The position numbers and the translations under genes were made by a program. Of a stretch of 64,000 nucleotides of DNA, positions 23,014 through 35,009 are shown piece by piece; within the stretch, counting starts at the first letter, position 1; the number at the start of each line of letters is the position of its first letter. The DNA lies in contig JAACJM010000012.1 of assembly GCA_013368315.1 (NCBI GenBank), positions 186,001-250,000 of the forward strand, written 5' to 3'. Source of the DNA: Tetrapyrgos nigripes. Its lineage: Eukaryota > Basidiomycota > Agaricomycetes > Agaricales > Campanellaceae. The notes beneath the pieces were generated by a model. It saw only the letters and a program-made list of their open reading frames with translations. It had not been told where the DNA came from and searched no databases.

Positions 23014-25117
23014 ATGGCTTTCCTGCAAGCTCTATTCGCGATTCTCGTCCCTATAGTGGCATTCCTGGTGTATTATCTCTCCGTGATTCCTCGTCTGAAC
23101 CCCTTGCGACACCTGAATGGACCACCAGTGCGCTCGCTCTTTGTCAATCATCTTCAACTAGTGCTGGAGTACGTCTATAAACACCGTTCTTTTCTACTGT
23201 GCTGAGCGTTGTTCATTAGCCCTCGAAGCTCACCAGCCGCTTATGAGAAGCTCACCAAACTTTATGGACGGACAATGCGCATTAGAGGAGTTGGACCGGC
23301 ATGTTCTCTGTTCTTTGATGCGACCTTCACATTTGCTGATAATTTGTATCTAGTGGGATGATCGTCTTTTGACTCTAGACCCCGTTTCTCTTTCGCATGT
23401 CCTGAAGAACACTGCAGTTTACCAGAAACCATGGCAGTCTCGCCGGCTCATCACAAGTCTTATTGGTTGCGGGATGCTTTCAGCTGAAGGCCAGATGCAC
23501 AAACGTCAGAGACGCGTCGCCACGCCAGCGTTCTCCATCCAGAACCTCCGTGCCTTGATACCATTGGTCTTTCAGAAAGGAAACGAGCTCAAAGACAGGT
23601 GGATGATCATCATCAAGAAAGAACAGAAATTGGGAACGGAGAATGAACATGTCCTCGATGTTTGCCATTGGATCAGCAGAGCTACCTTTGATGTTATAGG
23701 CTTGGCAGGTCCGTGGTCATCATATTACGAGTTCCTTCGCATCTGAAAGGGTATGCTGCTGCAGGTTTCGATTACAGCTTCAATGCTATCCAAGATGAAA
23801 CGAATGAACTATTCAGTGCCTACAAGGACATGTTTGAGATTGCTATCTCCCAAGGAAGCTTGCTCAGAACTCTGTTGTCCATATATCTTCCTTCCCTGAA
23901 TCAACTTTTCGTGCGTTCGCCTTTAACGGTGCATTGGGCTTTTTACTCACGTCCTGATAGCCAGACCGAACAGCTCTTACAGTCAAGCGATGCCAAGGAG
24001 TCATACAGCGAGTTGCTGGAAATCTCATACAAGAGAAGAAATGGAAAATAGCAGAGGGAGAAAAGAGTGGAACAGATTACGCTGGAAGAGACCTTTTGAC
24101 ATTACTGTGTGCGTGTTTCCTTCCTTTTTTCTCTCTCTGCATATTCATTCTCCGGTCTTACAGTGAAATCTAACAATGCAACCGACCTTACTCCGGAACA
24201 ACGTATCAATGACGAAGACATCCTAAACAACATTAACACCTTTATGTTTGCGGGCTCTGATACCTCTTCACTAACCGTCACTTGGACTTTGTATCTTCTT
24301 GCTCAACATCCTGAAATCCAATCTCGCCTGCGAGCAGAACTGTATTCGGTCATCTCGGCGTCGTTGCCCAACGTTTCTGACTTGACGGACGAAGAAATGC
24401 AAACGCTTTTCGCTGACATTGACGGTCTACCGTTCCTGCATAACGTTGTTCGGGAGTCACTTCGACTGATACCCCCAGTACATTCCTCTTTACGGGTTGC
24501 CACCAAGGACGATCATGTCCCTACGATGTATCCGGTTCAGTGGAGTAGTGGGTCAACCAGTAAGACTGTCCATGTCCCAAAGGGTAGTTTTATCCACGTC
24601 TCTATCGAGGCCTTTAATCTGGATAAGGAAGTTTGGGGAGGGGATGCGTGGATTTTCAAGTACGTTCGAAGATTTCAAATAGAGTCCTGCTCATTGACAC
24701 CGTTTTCAGCCCAGACAGATGGGACAACCTTCCGGAAAAGGTTTCGGAACAACCAGGCTTATTCTCCAACCTTTTAACGTTCTCCGCAGGACCCAGAGTC
24801 AGTTTCCTTTTGATTGGTGGCGCATCGCGTACGCTTACCATTCCGAGTTTCTAGTCGTGCATAGGTTTGCGATTTTCCATCATTGAGATAAAGACTTTTA
24901 TCTTCTTCCTTGTTACGAACTTTGTCTTCCAAGAAACCGGGGACAAAATTATCAAATCCAACGTGTGCGTACTAGAGATCTCTTCGGCTTTTTACTTTTG
25001 ACTGAGCCGTTTCAATCTCACAGCGTGTTGACACGTCCTTACATTTCTGGTAAATATTCATCGGGCAGTCAACTTCCTCTGAAGGTGGCTCCCTACGTAC
25101 CTTCAAAGGACTCATAA
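23014..25117 (+). CDS. Cytochrome P450 monooxygenase
   Basis: Heme-thiolate enzyme with an N-terminal membrane anchor (FLQALFAILVPIVAFLVYYL). Several introns are removed. Motifs in order: WQSRRLITSLIGCGMLSAEG and HKRQRRVATPAF (helix C region), the I-helix oxygen-binding AGSDTSS near 24250, the K-helix ExxR as ESLRLIPPVHSSLR, and PDRW. The heme-binding loop, FSAGPR spliced to SCIGLRFS, contains the cysteine ligand. The end is YVPSKDS with the stop at 25115-25117. The second intron (from 23299) seems to use a GC donor, because keeping VGP gives RGVGPWDDRLLTLDP as in relatives. The class resembles basidiomycete P450s with the S[I/V]IEIKTF helix. The substrate is unknown; no biosynthetic neighbours suggest one. 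Confidence 0.93.
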
Positions 25118-25790
25118 GAACGTGACTTGTGCTCGAGCTGTACTTTTAATAAACTCTACTCTGTGTTTGTCAGCTATCATCCAGTTGTCACACCAACCAA
25201 GACTGAGATACAGATACACCGGCACCCAACGTGCTTTAGACACTGCTCCTGCTTATTGAGCAAGTCACAAGAGATTTTCTGCCAAGGATTTTGGTCTGGC
25301 GGTGGATTCCAATGTGGAGAAATTCGAAAAGAAAGGGTGCCCTGTATGCTGTTGAGAGAAGCAGTCTCGCGACGGAATGGAAACGTCCGAGGCGAGACTA
25401 AACGGTGTAGGGCTACAACAGAGAAATTTGGTTCGTTCGAATCTCGAGAACGTATGGACTCTAAAGTACTAGACCATCGAAAGGAATTTACGAGTGTTTT
25501 CGTCTAGAGATGAGAACTTTTCAGAGAAGATTCCGCGATAGGAGATATGTGATCAGATGGAACTCCACAAGTCAATATGGGCAGAGAAAAAGGCAGTGTA
25601 ATCAAGTTTGGCCAAGTTTGGACCTGCATCGTCAGTCGCAACGAACCTTCACAAGAACCACCAACTTCACTTCTTCACAGGAGGAGGTAGAGTAGCTGGA
25701 AGCGGGTGCTGAGAGGTTTGTCCCTTCAATACTGCTCCATTTTGTCGTCTGACGATGCCTCAGTCACGCAGAAGTTCGGAATCGAGAAGA
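25118..25790. other. Gene-free spacer between P450 and CNBP genes
   Basis: 673 bp. A 126-codon frame (25127-25507) is present but has no family features, no good homology by eye and an odd composition, so it is not called. Some Cys/Arg-rich frame runs are of chance type. It probably contains the CNBP promoter and 5' UTR. Confidence 0.4.
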
Positions 25791-26591
25791 ATGGCGTATC
25801 AATTTTCCAGGAAGGGGTGCTTCAAGTGTGGCAATCGTACGTCTGTTCGTCCCTCTTCATTTCCATAATTTGCTGTCTAATCGCTTTACTAGTCGGTCAT
25901 ATCGCTGAGAACTGCTCTTCGGAGCAAAGGCTTTGCTACAACTGCCGTCAACCAGGACACGAATCGTCGGCCTGTCCTTCTCCCAGGACCGTTTCTGCGA
26001 AACAGTGCTACTCCTGCGGAGGCGTCGGTCACATTCAAGGTACGATTTCTTCAAATTTACCGCTCTCACTTATCTCATGTCGTTGCAGCCGAGTGCCCAA
26101 GCTTGAGGATTCAACAGGGTAGCAACCAGAAATGTTATGTGAGTCTCATCACTGCCCGGTCGTCATGGTGTTACTTAATGTCACTTAGAATTGCGGTCGC
26201 TTTGGCCACATCGCTCGTTCCTGCCCCAATGCTGCTGGAGGAGGAGGAGGCGGATTTGCTTCGCGTCCTGCCCCTCCCGGTCGTGCCCTTAATACCTCGA
26301 CCTTGCCCCCCGTAAAATGCTACAGATGTGGAGGACCTAACCATATGGCTAGGTACGAGATTAGTTTTTACTTTTAAGAGACTCGGACTAATTGCTTGCA
26401 GGGATTGCCTTGCTGCCCCTGGTGCTACTATCGATAATACCCCCACTGGACCTGCAGCCAATAAGTCCAAGACTTGTTACAAATGTCAGCAAGAAGGACA
26501 TGTAAGTCATGCTACTCTTTTTCTGCATCCTTTGCTCAAAGCCTTGCAGATTGCGAGAGACTGCCCTGAGAACAGCGAATTCGTTGGATAA
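25791..26591 (+). CDS. GIS2: CCHC zinc-knuckle nucleic-acid-binding protein (CNBP / GIS2 type)
   Basis: Start ATG at 25791 (MAYQFSRKGCFKCGN). After removing small introns the protein is little more than six CX2CX4HX4C knuckles: CFKCGNLGHIAENC, CYNCRQPGHESSAC, CYSCGGVGHIQAEC, CYNCGRFGHIARSC, CYRCGGPNHMARDC and CYKCQQEGHIARDC, ending PENSEFVG. A Gly-rich linker (about six Gly codons near 26236) separates knuckles four and five. Introns fall repeatedly at the same place within or next to knuckles, which suggests growth by exon duplication. Relatives bind single-stranded nucleic acid and mRNA and affect translation and stress granules. Regular spacing and length fit GIS2/CNBP. Confidence 0.93.
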
Positions 26592-26728
26592 GTAGTTAAA
26601 TGATATGTACTGAACTATACCGCGTCTTTTTGCCTCATTATTGCTACGTATTGAATGTGAAATGAAATAATTGTAGCTTGAGCGATACTGGACGATTTGA
26701 TTTGTTGACATCATGAATTGTGACATGC

Positions 26729-27473
26729 ATGCGTACCATCAACTTGGCCAGCGACCTTCATCGCTGTAGGCTTCTTCGCAGGTCTCTGTTCTCATTTCCT
26801 TCGTTTCCATCTATTCCTACTGGCCCCCAAACTTACAATGAGAGCAAAATTTTCAAGTACGTCGTGTTATCTGAGGCACTGACTCCATGCTAAGAATTTT
26901 CACAGTTACTCTCAACAGCAGCTATTTGATGTCGTGGCAAACGTAGCGTCCTATTCGCGTTTCGTACCGTTTTGCAGCAGTTCTCGTATTCTGAAGAGCT
27001 CAGCTCATACTAGGAAAAGTGATACAGAACCATATGTTATGGACGCCGAACTCTCCGTAGGGTTTCTGTCCTTCAACGAGAGCTATGTTAGTAAAGTCAC
27101 TTGTGTGCCTTTCCAGTCTGTCCAGGTGGGTTTCGTTCATTCTACCACGGTGAGGACACTAACACCCACCCTCCATATGTTTGAAAAGGCTGTTGCCTCC
27201 TCATCCACGCCCCTGTTCACAAATCTCTCAACCACATGGAAATTCAGCCCTGTATCGCCTCATACTCATACATGGGCGCAAAACGATACTCAGCAAGCGT
27301 TAACCGCGGATGCAAGTCCCAGAACACTGGTCACACTGGATTTAACTTTCGCTTTCGCCAGCCCTGTACACGCAGCCGTTTCCTCCGCCTTCTTTGGACA
27401 AGTATCTAAGCAGATGGTGCAGGCTTTTGAGCAGAGATGTATTGATGTATATGGAGGTAGAGCAAAACGATAG
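26729..27473 (+). CDS. COQ10: Coenzyme Q-binding protein COQ10, mitochondrial
   Basis: Three exons, 26729-26856, 26906-27125 and 27189-27473, close to 210 codons. The ATG at 26729 gives a basic, acid-poor leader (MRTINLASDLHRCRLLRRSLF) typical of a mitochondrial presequence; a later ATG at 26837 is in another frame. The START-like domain follows: YSQQQLFDVVANVASYSRFVPFC, MDAELSVGFLSFNESYVSKVTC, AVASSSTPLFTNLSTTW and VHAAVSSAFFGQVSKQMVQAFEQRC. COQ10 chaperones ubiquinone for respiration and its synthesis. It lies head-to-tail with the CNBP gene, 137 bp downstream of its stop. Confidence 0.93.
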
Positions 27474-28133
27474 ATTAATACCCTTTTTTCATAGGGGACT
27501 CTCGGACAAGTCAGACCGACATATGAAAAGCAGAGCAATAACTATATTGCGTAGAATCTCTTCTCAGCAATCGTCCTTGGCGGTGTCGCCTTTTTTGAGC
27601 TCGAGTTGAGTTGGATGACCATCCACACTCATCCACATAGCTGGGAATAAAATGCTTCGCATTTTGAGCCTTCGGTCCGCATGAGCGACGGGCCACCAAA
27701 TGCTATATGGGTGAGCGAAGTAGGCTGTAACCCGACAAGTGGCGGTGCAACACCTATGGGGCCCCAGTCCTACAATTAGTGAACCCAATGAACAGGCGGT
27801 GTGCGGTGTGCGATGTGCCGCCGACATGCAGTGTCGGGATTCGTCCTAACACACAGGGGACAGGGTAGCTTCAACAAAGCGAATAGATCGATTACACCGA
27901 GGTCAAATGAGAGCAGTGACTGTGCCGAAATTTGAAGACACTGACGGCGCATAACTGGTGCCACTGGGTTCGACAAAGCGAAGCAGATCTGTGGTTGGAC
28001 TACGCTTTTGCGATCGAGAAGCGGAAGTAAAACACGATGGACGATCCAAGGTCTGTGCCAGAATTGATGGTATAGTAAAAGTACATTCCATCCGTTCGTT
28101 ATGTTAGTGAAGATAAAGATAATGAGTTCAGAT
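27474..28133. other. Gene-free spacer between COQ10 and GST-like genes (convergent 3' ends)
   Basis: 660 bp between two 3' ends. No supported ORF. It contains local GTGCGGTGTGCGATGTGCC-type repetition near 27798-27818 and a TGTAACCC motif near 27726, but nothing that can be called an RNA gene. Confidence 0.4.
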
Positions 28134-29529
28134 TCACAGTTTGCTTTCCGCTGTGGACTTGGCGGTAAAGCCGATCCTTGGGAAGTGGGCACGAAATACC
28201 CCAGCAGTGCCCCGAATCTCAATAGTGAACTCTTCCTGGTTCATGCCGACCAGCTTTCCAGAAGTTGCAAATCGAGGTCCTTCAAAACCGTGACACATTT
28301 TCTAAATCAGCCATTCCAGTAGATCACCCGAAGCACGCATACTTACCGGTATCATCAGGTATCATCGAAACTAGCTGATTAGGTTTTAATCCAAGTCTTT
28401 CGGCTTCTACTTGGTCAAAACCTATTTGATTGTAAGGCTCGTGCATAGACGAAGCTATTACTTTAGCTGCATCAGAGCCAGATAGCAGCTGGGGTGCTTC
28501 AGTTCGTTCCTTGAGCAAGTCGATATTGACCTGGAAACGATCAAGCCACTAGGAAGCCTGTCGAGTTAGTAAACGAGGGGAATGTTGCAGGTGAAGACGG
28601 GCCTTTGTTACGTATGGGTATCGACCTGAATCAACGAATGCTTTACCACCAGGTAGAGTACGAAGCCACGCGTACGGGAAGTGAAGAGCGACGTCTGCCA
28701 GTCCGGGTAGCTCGGTATCGAAAAGCCATTCCCTACCATCAGCGAGCTGCTCGTTGATCAGGGTCTAGACAGTTGTCGGCAGCTGTATCTATAGCAAATG
28801 CAGTTCCATTTATAAGTACTCACCAAATGAGCAGACAATTTGCTTAGATTGGGCCCGCGGTTTGCTTTTATACGATCCACGTTTATAGGACCCATGAGCT
28901 GCGTAATGATAGTATGTATGACTATGAGAGAAGCTGCAACCCCTGATCCGGGCACTTACCGTAGACCTGTCGGCAATAAATGAAGCCGGGAGCTTGTCCC
29001 ATGGAAGGAGAGCGGGCGCGAGTGGGAATATCACAGTGTCGGCGTAGTGCCTAGCGAAGGCTTTCATTAGACCAGTATCAGCGCTGGCGCCATGTTTCTT
29101 GGCCGGAAAGACGGTGCCATAACCTTGGCTTGAAGGGAAACGCCTCTCAAGTGCGGGTATAATGAGGCTAAAGGATTATCAGATTGGAGGACAAACTGTT
29201 GCTGCGGACACCTTGCCTTGTATCGCAGTAGATATCGTTTCCGATGGCCAGGATTGGAATACGCCGGTAAGTAAGTCCCAAAAGATCGGTGATTTCTGGA
29301 CGTGGAAGCGTGTTTGAAACCTGGATACGTTGAATCAATGGAACTGATACGAACAAACGGAATTAAGTGGCACTCGCATTGACTTTAGCGTGAGGGATAC
29401 GCTTGAGAAGGAGGACGTTGTCTACCTTCCAGGAAAAAGGAGAGGCGTCGTAGCTGTTGCAAAGAATAAGATCAGGAATGATCTAATGAAATTCATACAG
29501 TACCGGTATAACACAACATTGACAGACAT
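28134..29529 (-). CDS. Glutathione S-transferase-like protein
   Basis: Start ATG at 29529: MSVNVVLYR, then intron, then YDASPFSWKVDNVLLLKRIPHAKVN. The thioredoxin-like N-domain continues VSNTLPRPEITDLLGLTYRRIPILAIGNDIYCDTSLIIPALERRFP. The all-helical domain includes FARHYADTVIFPLAPALLP, LINEQLADGREWLF and LPGLADVALHFPYAWLRTLPGGKAF. A C-terminal extension follows (KPNQLVSMIPDDTGPRFATSGKLVGMNQEEFTIEI) and ends AESKL, stop at 28134-28136. This two-part build is known from fungal GST-like proteins. The Y/S catalytic contact cannot be assigned confidently. At least one intron (donor at 29216) and possibly a second begin with GC instead of GT. It is divergent from chitin synthase across 148 bp. Confidence 0.85.
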
Positions 29530-29677
29530 TGATGGTGAAACTGAGACTCAGAGAGCAACCGCCTCGGGCGCTGCGGCACTGCAGGTTGTTTGCCTCATGT
29601 TTGGGTCACTGCCTCGCTACTGAAAATAATAATAGCTAGCTCTTGTCTTTCTCTTTCATCCTTTTTCCTCACCAACA

Positions 29678-32600
29678 ATGGACGGTCGTCAGCCTCCTTC
29701 CGTCTCTTCTCATGATAACTACTCTGAGGAACCTTATGGTGATCCCTTTGCCGACCGTCCCCGCCAGACCCACTTTGCGGAGCCTCCCCATCCCTATCCC
29801 AGCAGTCATAGTTCCCCTGCTGCTATGCCCCGTCCTTTCGAGAGCTCGACTTCTCTTCCTCATGAATTTGGCGGGCACAGTCAATTTGATGACGACGAAG
29901 TCGAGAAGCAGCCGTTGACTGGAGGCCAGACTTTCGCTGGCGGTTTCTATCCTCCTGGGTATCCAAGTCTGTCTTTTCGTGTTTCTACGCGTCCTGATCT
30001 TTTTTTTTCAGACCTGTCGACCCCAACGCATTTGGTGACCCATATGCAGGCGGTCGTCCCGACTCAGTGGTCTCCCACTCCTCCCTCGGCGTTGAGAGTG
30101 CCTGGCGCCGAAGACAGACCATCAAGCGCGGTGTCACTCGGAAGGTCAAGTTGACACAAGGAAACTTTATCACCGAGTATGCTGTCCCGACCCCCATTCT
30201 CAGTGCTACTGAAGCAAAGTACACTGCTACCAAGACGACGGAATTTTCGTGAGTGCTATTTCCCGTGATACCCATTCATTACTTCATTAAGCCATTACTC
30301 CACAGTCATATGAGATATACAGCAGCAACTGTCGATCCCGACGAATTTACTGAGGGCAATGGGTACTCTTTACGCACCAAAATGTACAACCGCCAGACAG
30401 AGCTTTTGATCGCTGTCACGTCCTATAATGAAGACAAGACTCTTTATGCACGAACCCTACACGGCGTCATGCTTAACATCCGTGATATCTGCAAGACTAA
30501 ACAGTCCAAATACTGGCGTCGCCAAGCTGAGGAGGGCACTCCTGGTTGGCAGAAAATCACCGTCGCGCTCATCGTTGACGGTCTAGAGGCTATGGACAAG
30601 AGCGTTTTGGATATTCTGGCTACCATCGGTGTGTACCAAGATGGTGTCATGAAAAAGCAAGTTGACGGCAAAGACACCGTTGCCCATATATTTGAGGTTT
30701 GTCTCGTCGTCATCTCTCATCATCCTACTTACACGTTCTCGTCAATTTAGTACACGACTCAATTATCTGTCGATGCCAGTCCCCAACTGGTTCTTCCAGT
30801 CCCCGAAGACCCCAACAACCTGGTTCCCGTTCAGATCATCTTCGTTCTCAAGGCTAAGAACCAAAAGAAGATCAATTCTCACCGATGGCTTTTCAATGCT
30901 ATCGGTAAGATGCTGGAGGTAGATGCTCGTTACTCGGTATAACGCCTTGCTCTGACATATTTCCCAAAAGCCTGAATGTTGTGTCTTGATTGATGCTGGT
31001 ACCAAACCTGGTCACAAATCAATCTATTACCTCTGGGAAGCTTTCTATAACGACCCCCATCTTGGAGGATGCTGTGGTGCGTATTTCTACTTAAAAACCT
31101 TTTGCTACTTCTTCATCTCTTTCACATTTCTAGGTGAGATTCACGCTATGATCAAGGGTGGTAGGAAACTACTCAACCCACTGGTTGCCGCTCAAAATTT
31201 TGAGTACAAGATGTCGAACATTCTTGACAAACCTCTCGAGAGTAGTTTCGGCTACGTCTCTGTGCTTCCCGGTGCTTTCTCTGCATACCGCTACCGTGCT
31301 ATATTGGGACGTCCGCTGGAACAGTACTTCCATGGTGATCACTCTCTAGCCGACCGTTTGGGTGACAAGGGTATCTATGGTATGAACATTTTCACGAAGA
31401 ACATGTTCTTGGCCGAAGATCGTATCCTTTGTTTCGAGTTGGTGTCCAAGAAGAACGACAGGTGGACGCTGACATACGTCAAGCCTAGTAAGGCAGAGAC
31501 TGATGTACCGGAAACGGCAGTGGAGTTGATTGGACAACGTCGTCGTTGGTTGAACGGTTCATTTGCTGCTTCGGTGGTAAGTATTACCCCAATCATCTTA
31601 GACCGAACTGGTTTGACTTGGCCATTGTAGTATGCAGTTGTCAACTTCTTCCAGCTGTATCGATCAGGACACGGTATTTTCCGCATGTTCTTCTTCCATA
31701 TTCAGGCTCTCGTGAGTGTACATGGTTATTCACGCTTCGCCGCTCGCTAAATCGTTCATCATAGTACAACATCGCATCTTTGGTCTTCTCCTGGTTCTCC
31801 CTAGCAAACATCTGGTTAACGTTCAGTATCCTTATCGACCTCCTTCCCGGTCAAAATATCGTCATTTTTGGAACCCCAACTATCACTCACTGGGTTAACC
31901 TTGGTCTCAAATGGCTGTATCTGGCGTTCCTGGCACTGCAGTTCGTTTTAGCTTTGGGTAATAGGCCGAAGGGAGAAAGAGCTGCGTACACCACTACCCT
32001 ATGGTCAGTTCCTGGTCTTGAGTGCTTGAATGACTCTGAGACTCTTACACAAATCATTTCAGGGTTTACGCCGTCCTTTCTTTCTATCTGTTGCTTTGCT
32101 CGATATGGTTAACAGTCAAAGCCTTTGTTGTAAGAGATCATCTCCTCCACAGTTGGTTCCCTTCTGATTTTCTGCTCAGAACCTGCCACAAACTATTGAC
32201 GAAAACGGAGGTAGTATTGCTAAAGCTTTCTTCACTGGACCAGTTGGAGCGTTGATCGCCGCCATGCTTTCAACGTTCGGTATCTACATCTTCGCTTCAT
32301 TCCTCTACGTAAGTTGTGCCTCCGGAATCGACATGGTCGTGATTGCAGTACTGACTGAGCCCTTCCAGCGGGATCCTTGGCACATGTTCTCCAGTTTCTT
32401 CCAGTATTTGCTGCTTGCACCGAGTTTCACCAACGTGCTCAACGTGTATGCCTTCTGTAACTTGCACGACGTGTCCTGGGGAACAAAGGGTAGCGACAAA
32501 GCAGAGGCACTCCCGTCTGTCTCATCTTCCAAGAGTAAAGACGACAGTGTTGCAGTCGTTGAAGATACCACCAAGCCTCAGGAAGATGTCGACGCAGCAT

Positions 32601-32985
32601 TCAAAGAAACTGTTACTCGTGCTGTCACCAAGGTTGAGGTGAAGGAAGTTCCTGAAAAGCCTACCATGGATGACGAAAACAAAACGTTCCGTACTCGTTT
32701 GGTCGCTATGTGGATGTTGTCGAATGCAACTCTGGCCATTGCCATTGAGAACTTGAACGGTCTTCCTAGTGGGGATTTCCAGGCTGATCAGGACAGCCTG
32801 AGGGACAAGCAACAGACTTACTTTGCTGTCATTCTCTATTCGACGTTTGCCCTTTCCTTTGTCCGTTTCGTTGGGGTGAGTCCTTTATTTGCCAGTTGGC
32901 TTCGAACCTCGTTGCTCAAATTTCCTGTTAGTGTCTCTGGTACTGGTTCAAGCGTAACTTGTTCAGATTCTGCCGCAGGAACTGA
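29678..32985 (+). CDS. Chitin synthase (division I, class I-III type)
   Basis: Makes chitin from UDP-GlcNAc at the plasma membrane. Start ATG at 29678 ([15 protein letters not shown]), with a Pro/Ser-rich acidic N-terminus, then [15 protein letters not shown] and the catalytic domain. Motifs: [50 protein letters not shown] (base Asp in EDR) and [17 protein letters not shown] (the QRRRW product site). Several membrane spans follow (for example [35 protein letters not shown] and [11 protein letters not shown]), then a charged loop ([16 protein letters not shown]) and a final exon [16 protein letters not shown], stop at 32983-32985. About ten introns. Class within division I needs a tree. Confidence 0.95.
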
Positions 32986-33296
32986 GCGTTCTTGTACTCA
33001 ACACATCATGTCCTTCCTTCCTCCATCTTGTTATATCACGGACCTTTGTCTCTTGCATCGTTATATCACTGACTTGGTGTCTCGCTTTCCGATACACACT
33101 TCTTTTACGAATATCCTACACTCGCTTTAAATTAGGAATCGCATTTTTCCCGTGAGGATTGCTATCTATCTTGTTTTGTCATTGTTACAGGGGAAAGTTT
33201 AAGGCTGTTACTCGGCAGATGCGTTTAATTCGATACACATGTCTTAACGAAAAGTAAAAATTATACGATTCATCATATATATACCGATATCACTGG
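32986..33296. other. Spacer between convergent chitin synthase and RING genes
   Basis: 311 bp, AT-rich near 33230-33290, probably two 3' UTRs. Nothing else seen. Confidence 0.4.
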
Positions 33297-34128
33297 TCAG
33301 GAATACATTCCATGGAATTCACTTCTGTCGTCGTCTTGTATGGACCTCGGAGGGTTATATAATGATGGTCCTCGTAAGAAAGAAAGAAGATCATCACCAT
33401 TGAAGGCTTCAGAAGTGTTCAGCTCTCCAAAATTACTCGGAATGGCTTGAAGAATCCTGTGAATATCCTCCTGATCATACGCATCGTTAAACTCAGACTC
33501 GGGTTCAGTCCCAGTCGTCGTTGACCCCTGTGACTCATCTTGCTTGACGAGAGGTCGACGACAAGTAGGGCAAGAGTCATGCCCGTCCTTGATCCATCTG
33601 GAAATACTAATGAGAAACGGCATGAGCAACGTTACTCGAGACAAAGGAAAGATGACTGAACTCTCTTCTGCAGAATAAATGACCGCAGGATTGGACGAGT
33701 CGAGTAACGCCAAGTTCCTCAATGGGATGGGCCGGAGAATCCATAGCTATGGCGGTCTCTTCTTCTGCCAATAAAGCTAGTAGTGATGTGAAGCATATTG
33801 GGCAAACAGAATCTGTTGGAATAAGACTCCCTAAGTCCATGTAAGAGAACAACGAAGGCAACGGTAAAAACAACCTTCGTGTCCAAGCGCTTTCACTTGT
33901 GATTCTTCTATCCTTGGAAGTTGGGATAAGATTTGTTGCATTTGCCTGCAGACGGTTTAGAAGCATAAGCGAAGGATGAGGGAAGCAGTATTACTGAGCA
34001 GAAAGTTGATGAGGACTGTGGCTTAGATCCAGTTGAGCGAGAACGGCCTCCCGGAGACGATTTCTAAATTCACCAGACTCTTCATTATTGGCTCCAGGGA
34101 GATCAAAACTTAGAGCGAAGGAAGTCAT
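33297..34128 (-). CDS. RING-finger protein, probable E3 ubiquitin ligase
   Basis: Start ATG at 34128 (MTSFALSFDLPGANNEESG). Introns removed, it reads QQMQQILSQLPRIEESQVKALGHEDSVCPICFTSLLALL ... SCGHLFCRRDISRWIKDGHDSCPTCRRPL. That is a complete RING-HC (CPIC, CxHxxC, CPTC) with a longer loop between the first two cysteine pairs than usual. The tail is acidic and disordered (EPESEFNDAYDQED) and ends DDRSEFHGMYS. Substrate and partner E2 are unknown. The gene at 46886 has the same design: helical lead, RING with a ~20-residue insert after CPIC, acidic tail. Confidence 0.82.
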
Positions 34129-34350
34129 GGAGGTACGCGTCAACGAGTAGGTGTGTCACGTGGAGAAAAAACTATGTTCGTAACGTTCATGAAGGTGGTA
34201 CTACAGTCACACATTACACAGATATGCAAACGACGAGCGAAGACGAAAAGCGAAACAAAGGAATGGGGAAAATGCAGAAAGATCACATCCAAAGAGATGA
34301 AAAGGTGCCTGCCCGATCCAAAACACTGCAAAGGTGACACAGTGGTCGGT

Positions 34351-34866
34351 CTAGAATGGGTTTTCGTCGTCGTCGACTGGCATTGCGCTGTCTGACTTTG
34401 CCTCTGGAGAGATGTTCGAGTCTTCAACGTCGCTGTTGCTGTTCTCTTCCTTCTGGGCAAACAGCTGAACGGGCTTTGCAGGTCTGAAGGGAGTGGTTAG
34501 CCCCGTATCTCGCTGAAACGTCAATACTAGCTCACTTGGAAAAGTGTTTCTTCTTGGCGGCATTGAGTTTTTGGGTACACGGAGTCATCAGATTATCCGT
34601 GGGTGAGATATATGAAGGGTTCGACCTAAGCAGCAAAGAAGAAACGTCAGTCTACAGGGATAATGTTTTGAAGCTGGAAGGTCGACGCACTGCGACTTTG
34701 CCATCTTCTTCGCTAACAAAGCTTTGGCTCCCATGCCTGGTGCTTGATTGACCACGTTTCCAAGCGGTGCTTGGGGTACGACAACGTGGGCTGCGTTTGC
34801 AGGGTTGTGGAGAGGTTGAATGGGAGTAGCTGTGGGAGAGTCATTGGGAGTGGTAGTGGACGACAT
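34351..34866 (-). CDS. Spo12-like cell-cycle protein
   Basis: Exons 34697-34866, 34536-34625 and 34351-34483 close to 130 codons. The middle exon gives SPTDNLMTPCTQKLNAAKKKHF, which fits the short Spo12-family motif (NLxSPCTQKL...). Flanks are Thr/Pro/Ala-rich at the N-terminus and acidic at the C-terminus (SAMPVDDDENPF). In yeast, Spo12 acts in the FEAR network that releases Cdc14 in early anaphase. The family is identified by the motif alone, so assignment is moderate. Short genes like this are easily missed because each exon is below 200 bp. Confidence 0.7.
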
Positions 34867-35009
34867 GGTTGCACCTGAAACAGAGACTAAGGGAGTGGTT
34901 GAGGTTGTAGTGGTTGAAAAACAAACTTCGCGAGGTACTTGAACTACACGTGACCGTTTGTGACCATATTCGGAATCGCAAATCTTATTATTAACTTCAA
35001 GTTTCTGCC

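Noticed and set aside
25127..25507. 126-codon ORF between P450 and CNBP genes
   Set aside because: No recognisable domain, odd composition, no splice partner; probably 5' UTR and promoter sequence.
27474..28133. Possible SRP RNA or other ncRNA (TGTAACCC motif near 27726)
   Set aside because: No helix 8 GGAA/GAGCAG block and no pairing that I can complete; similarity is too short.
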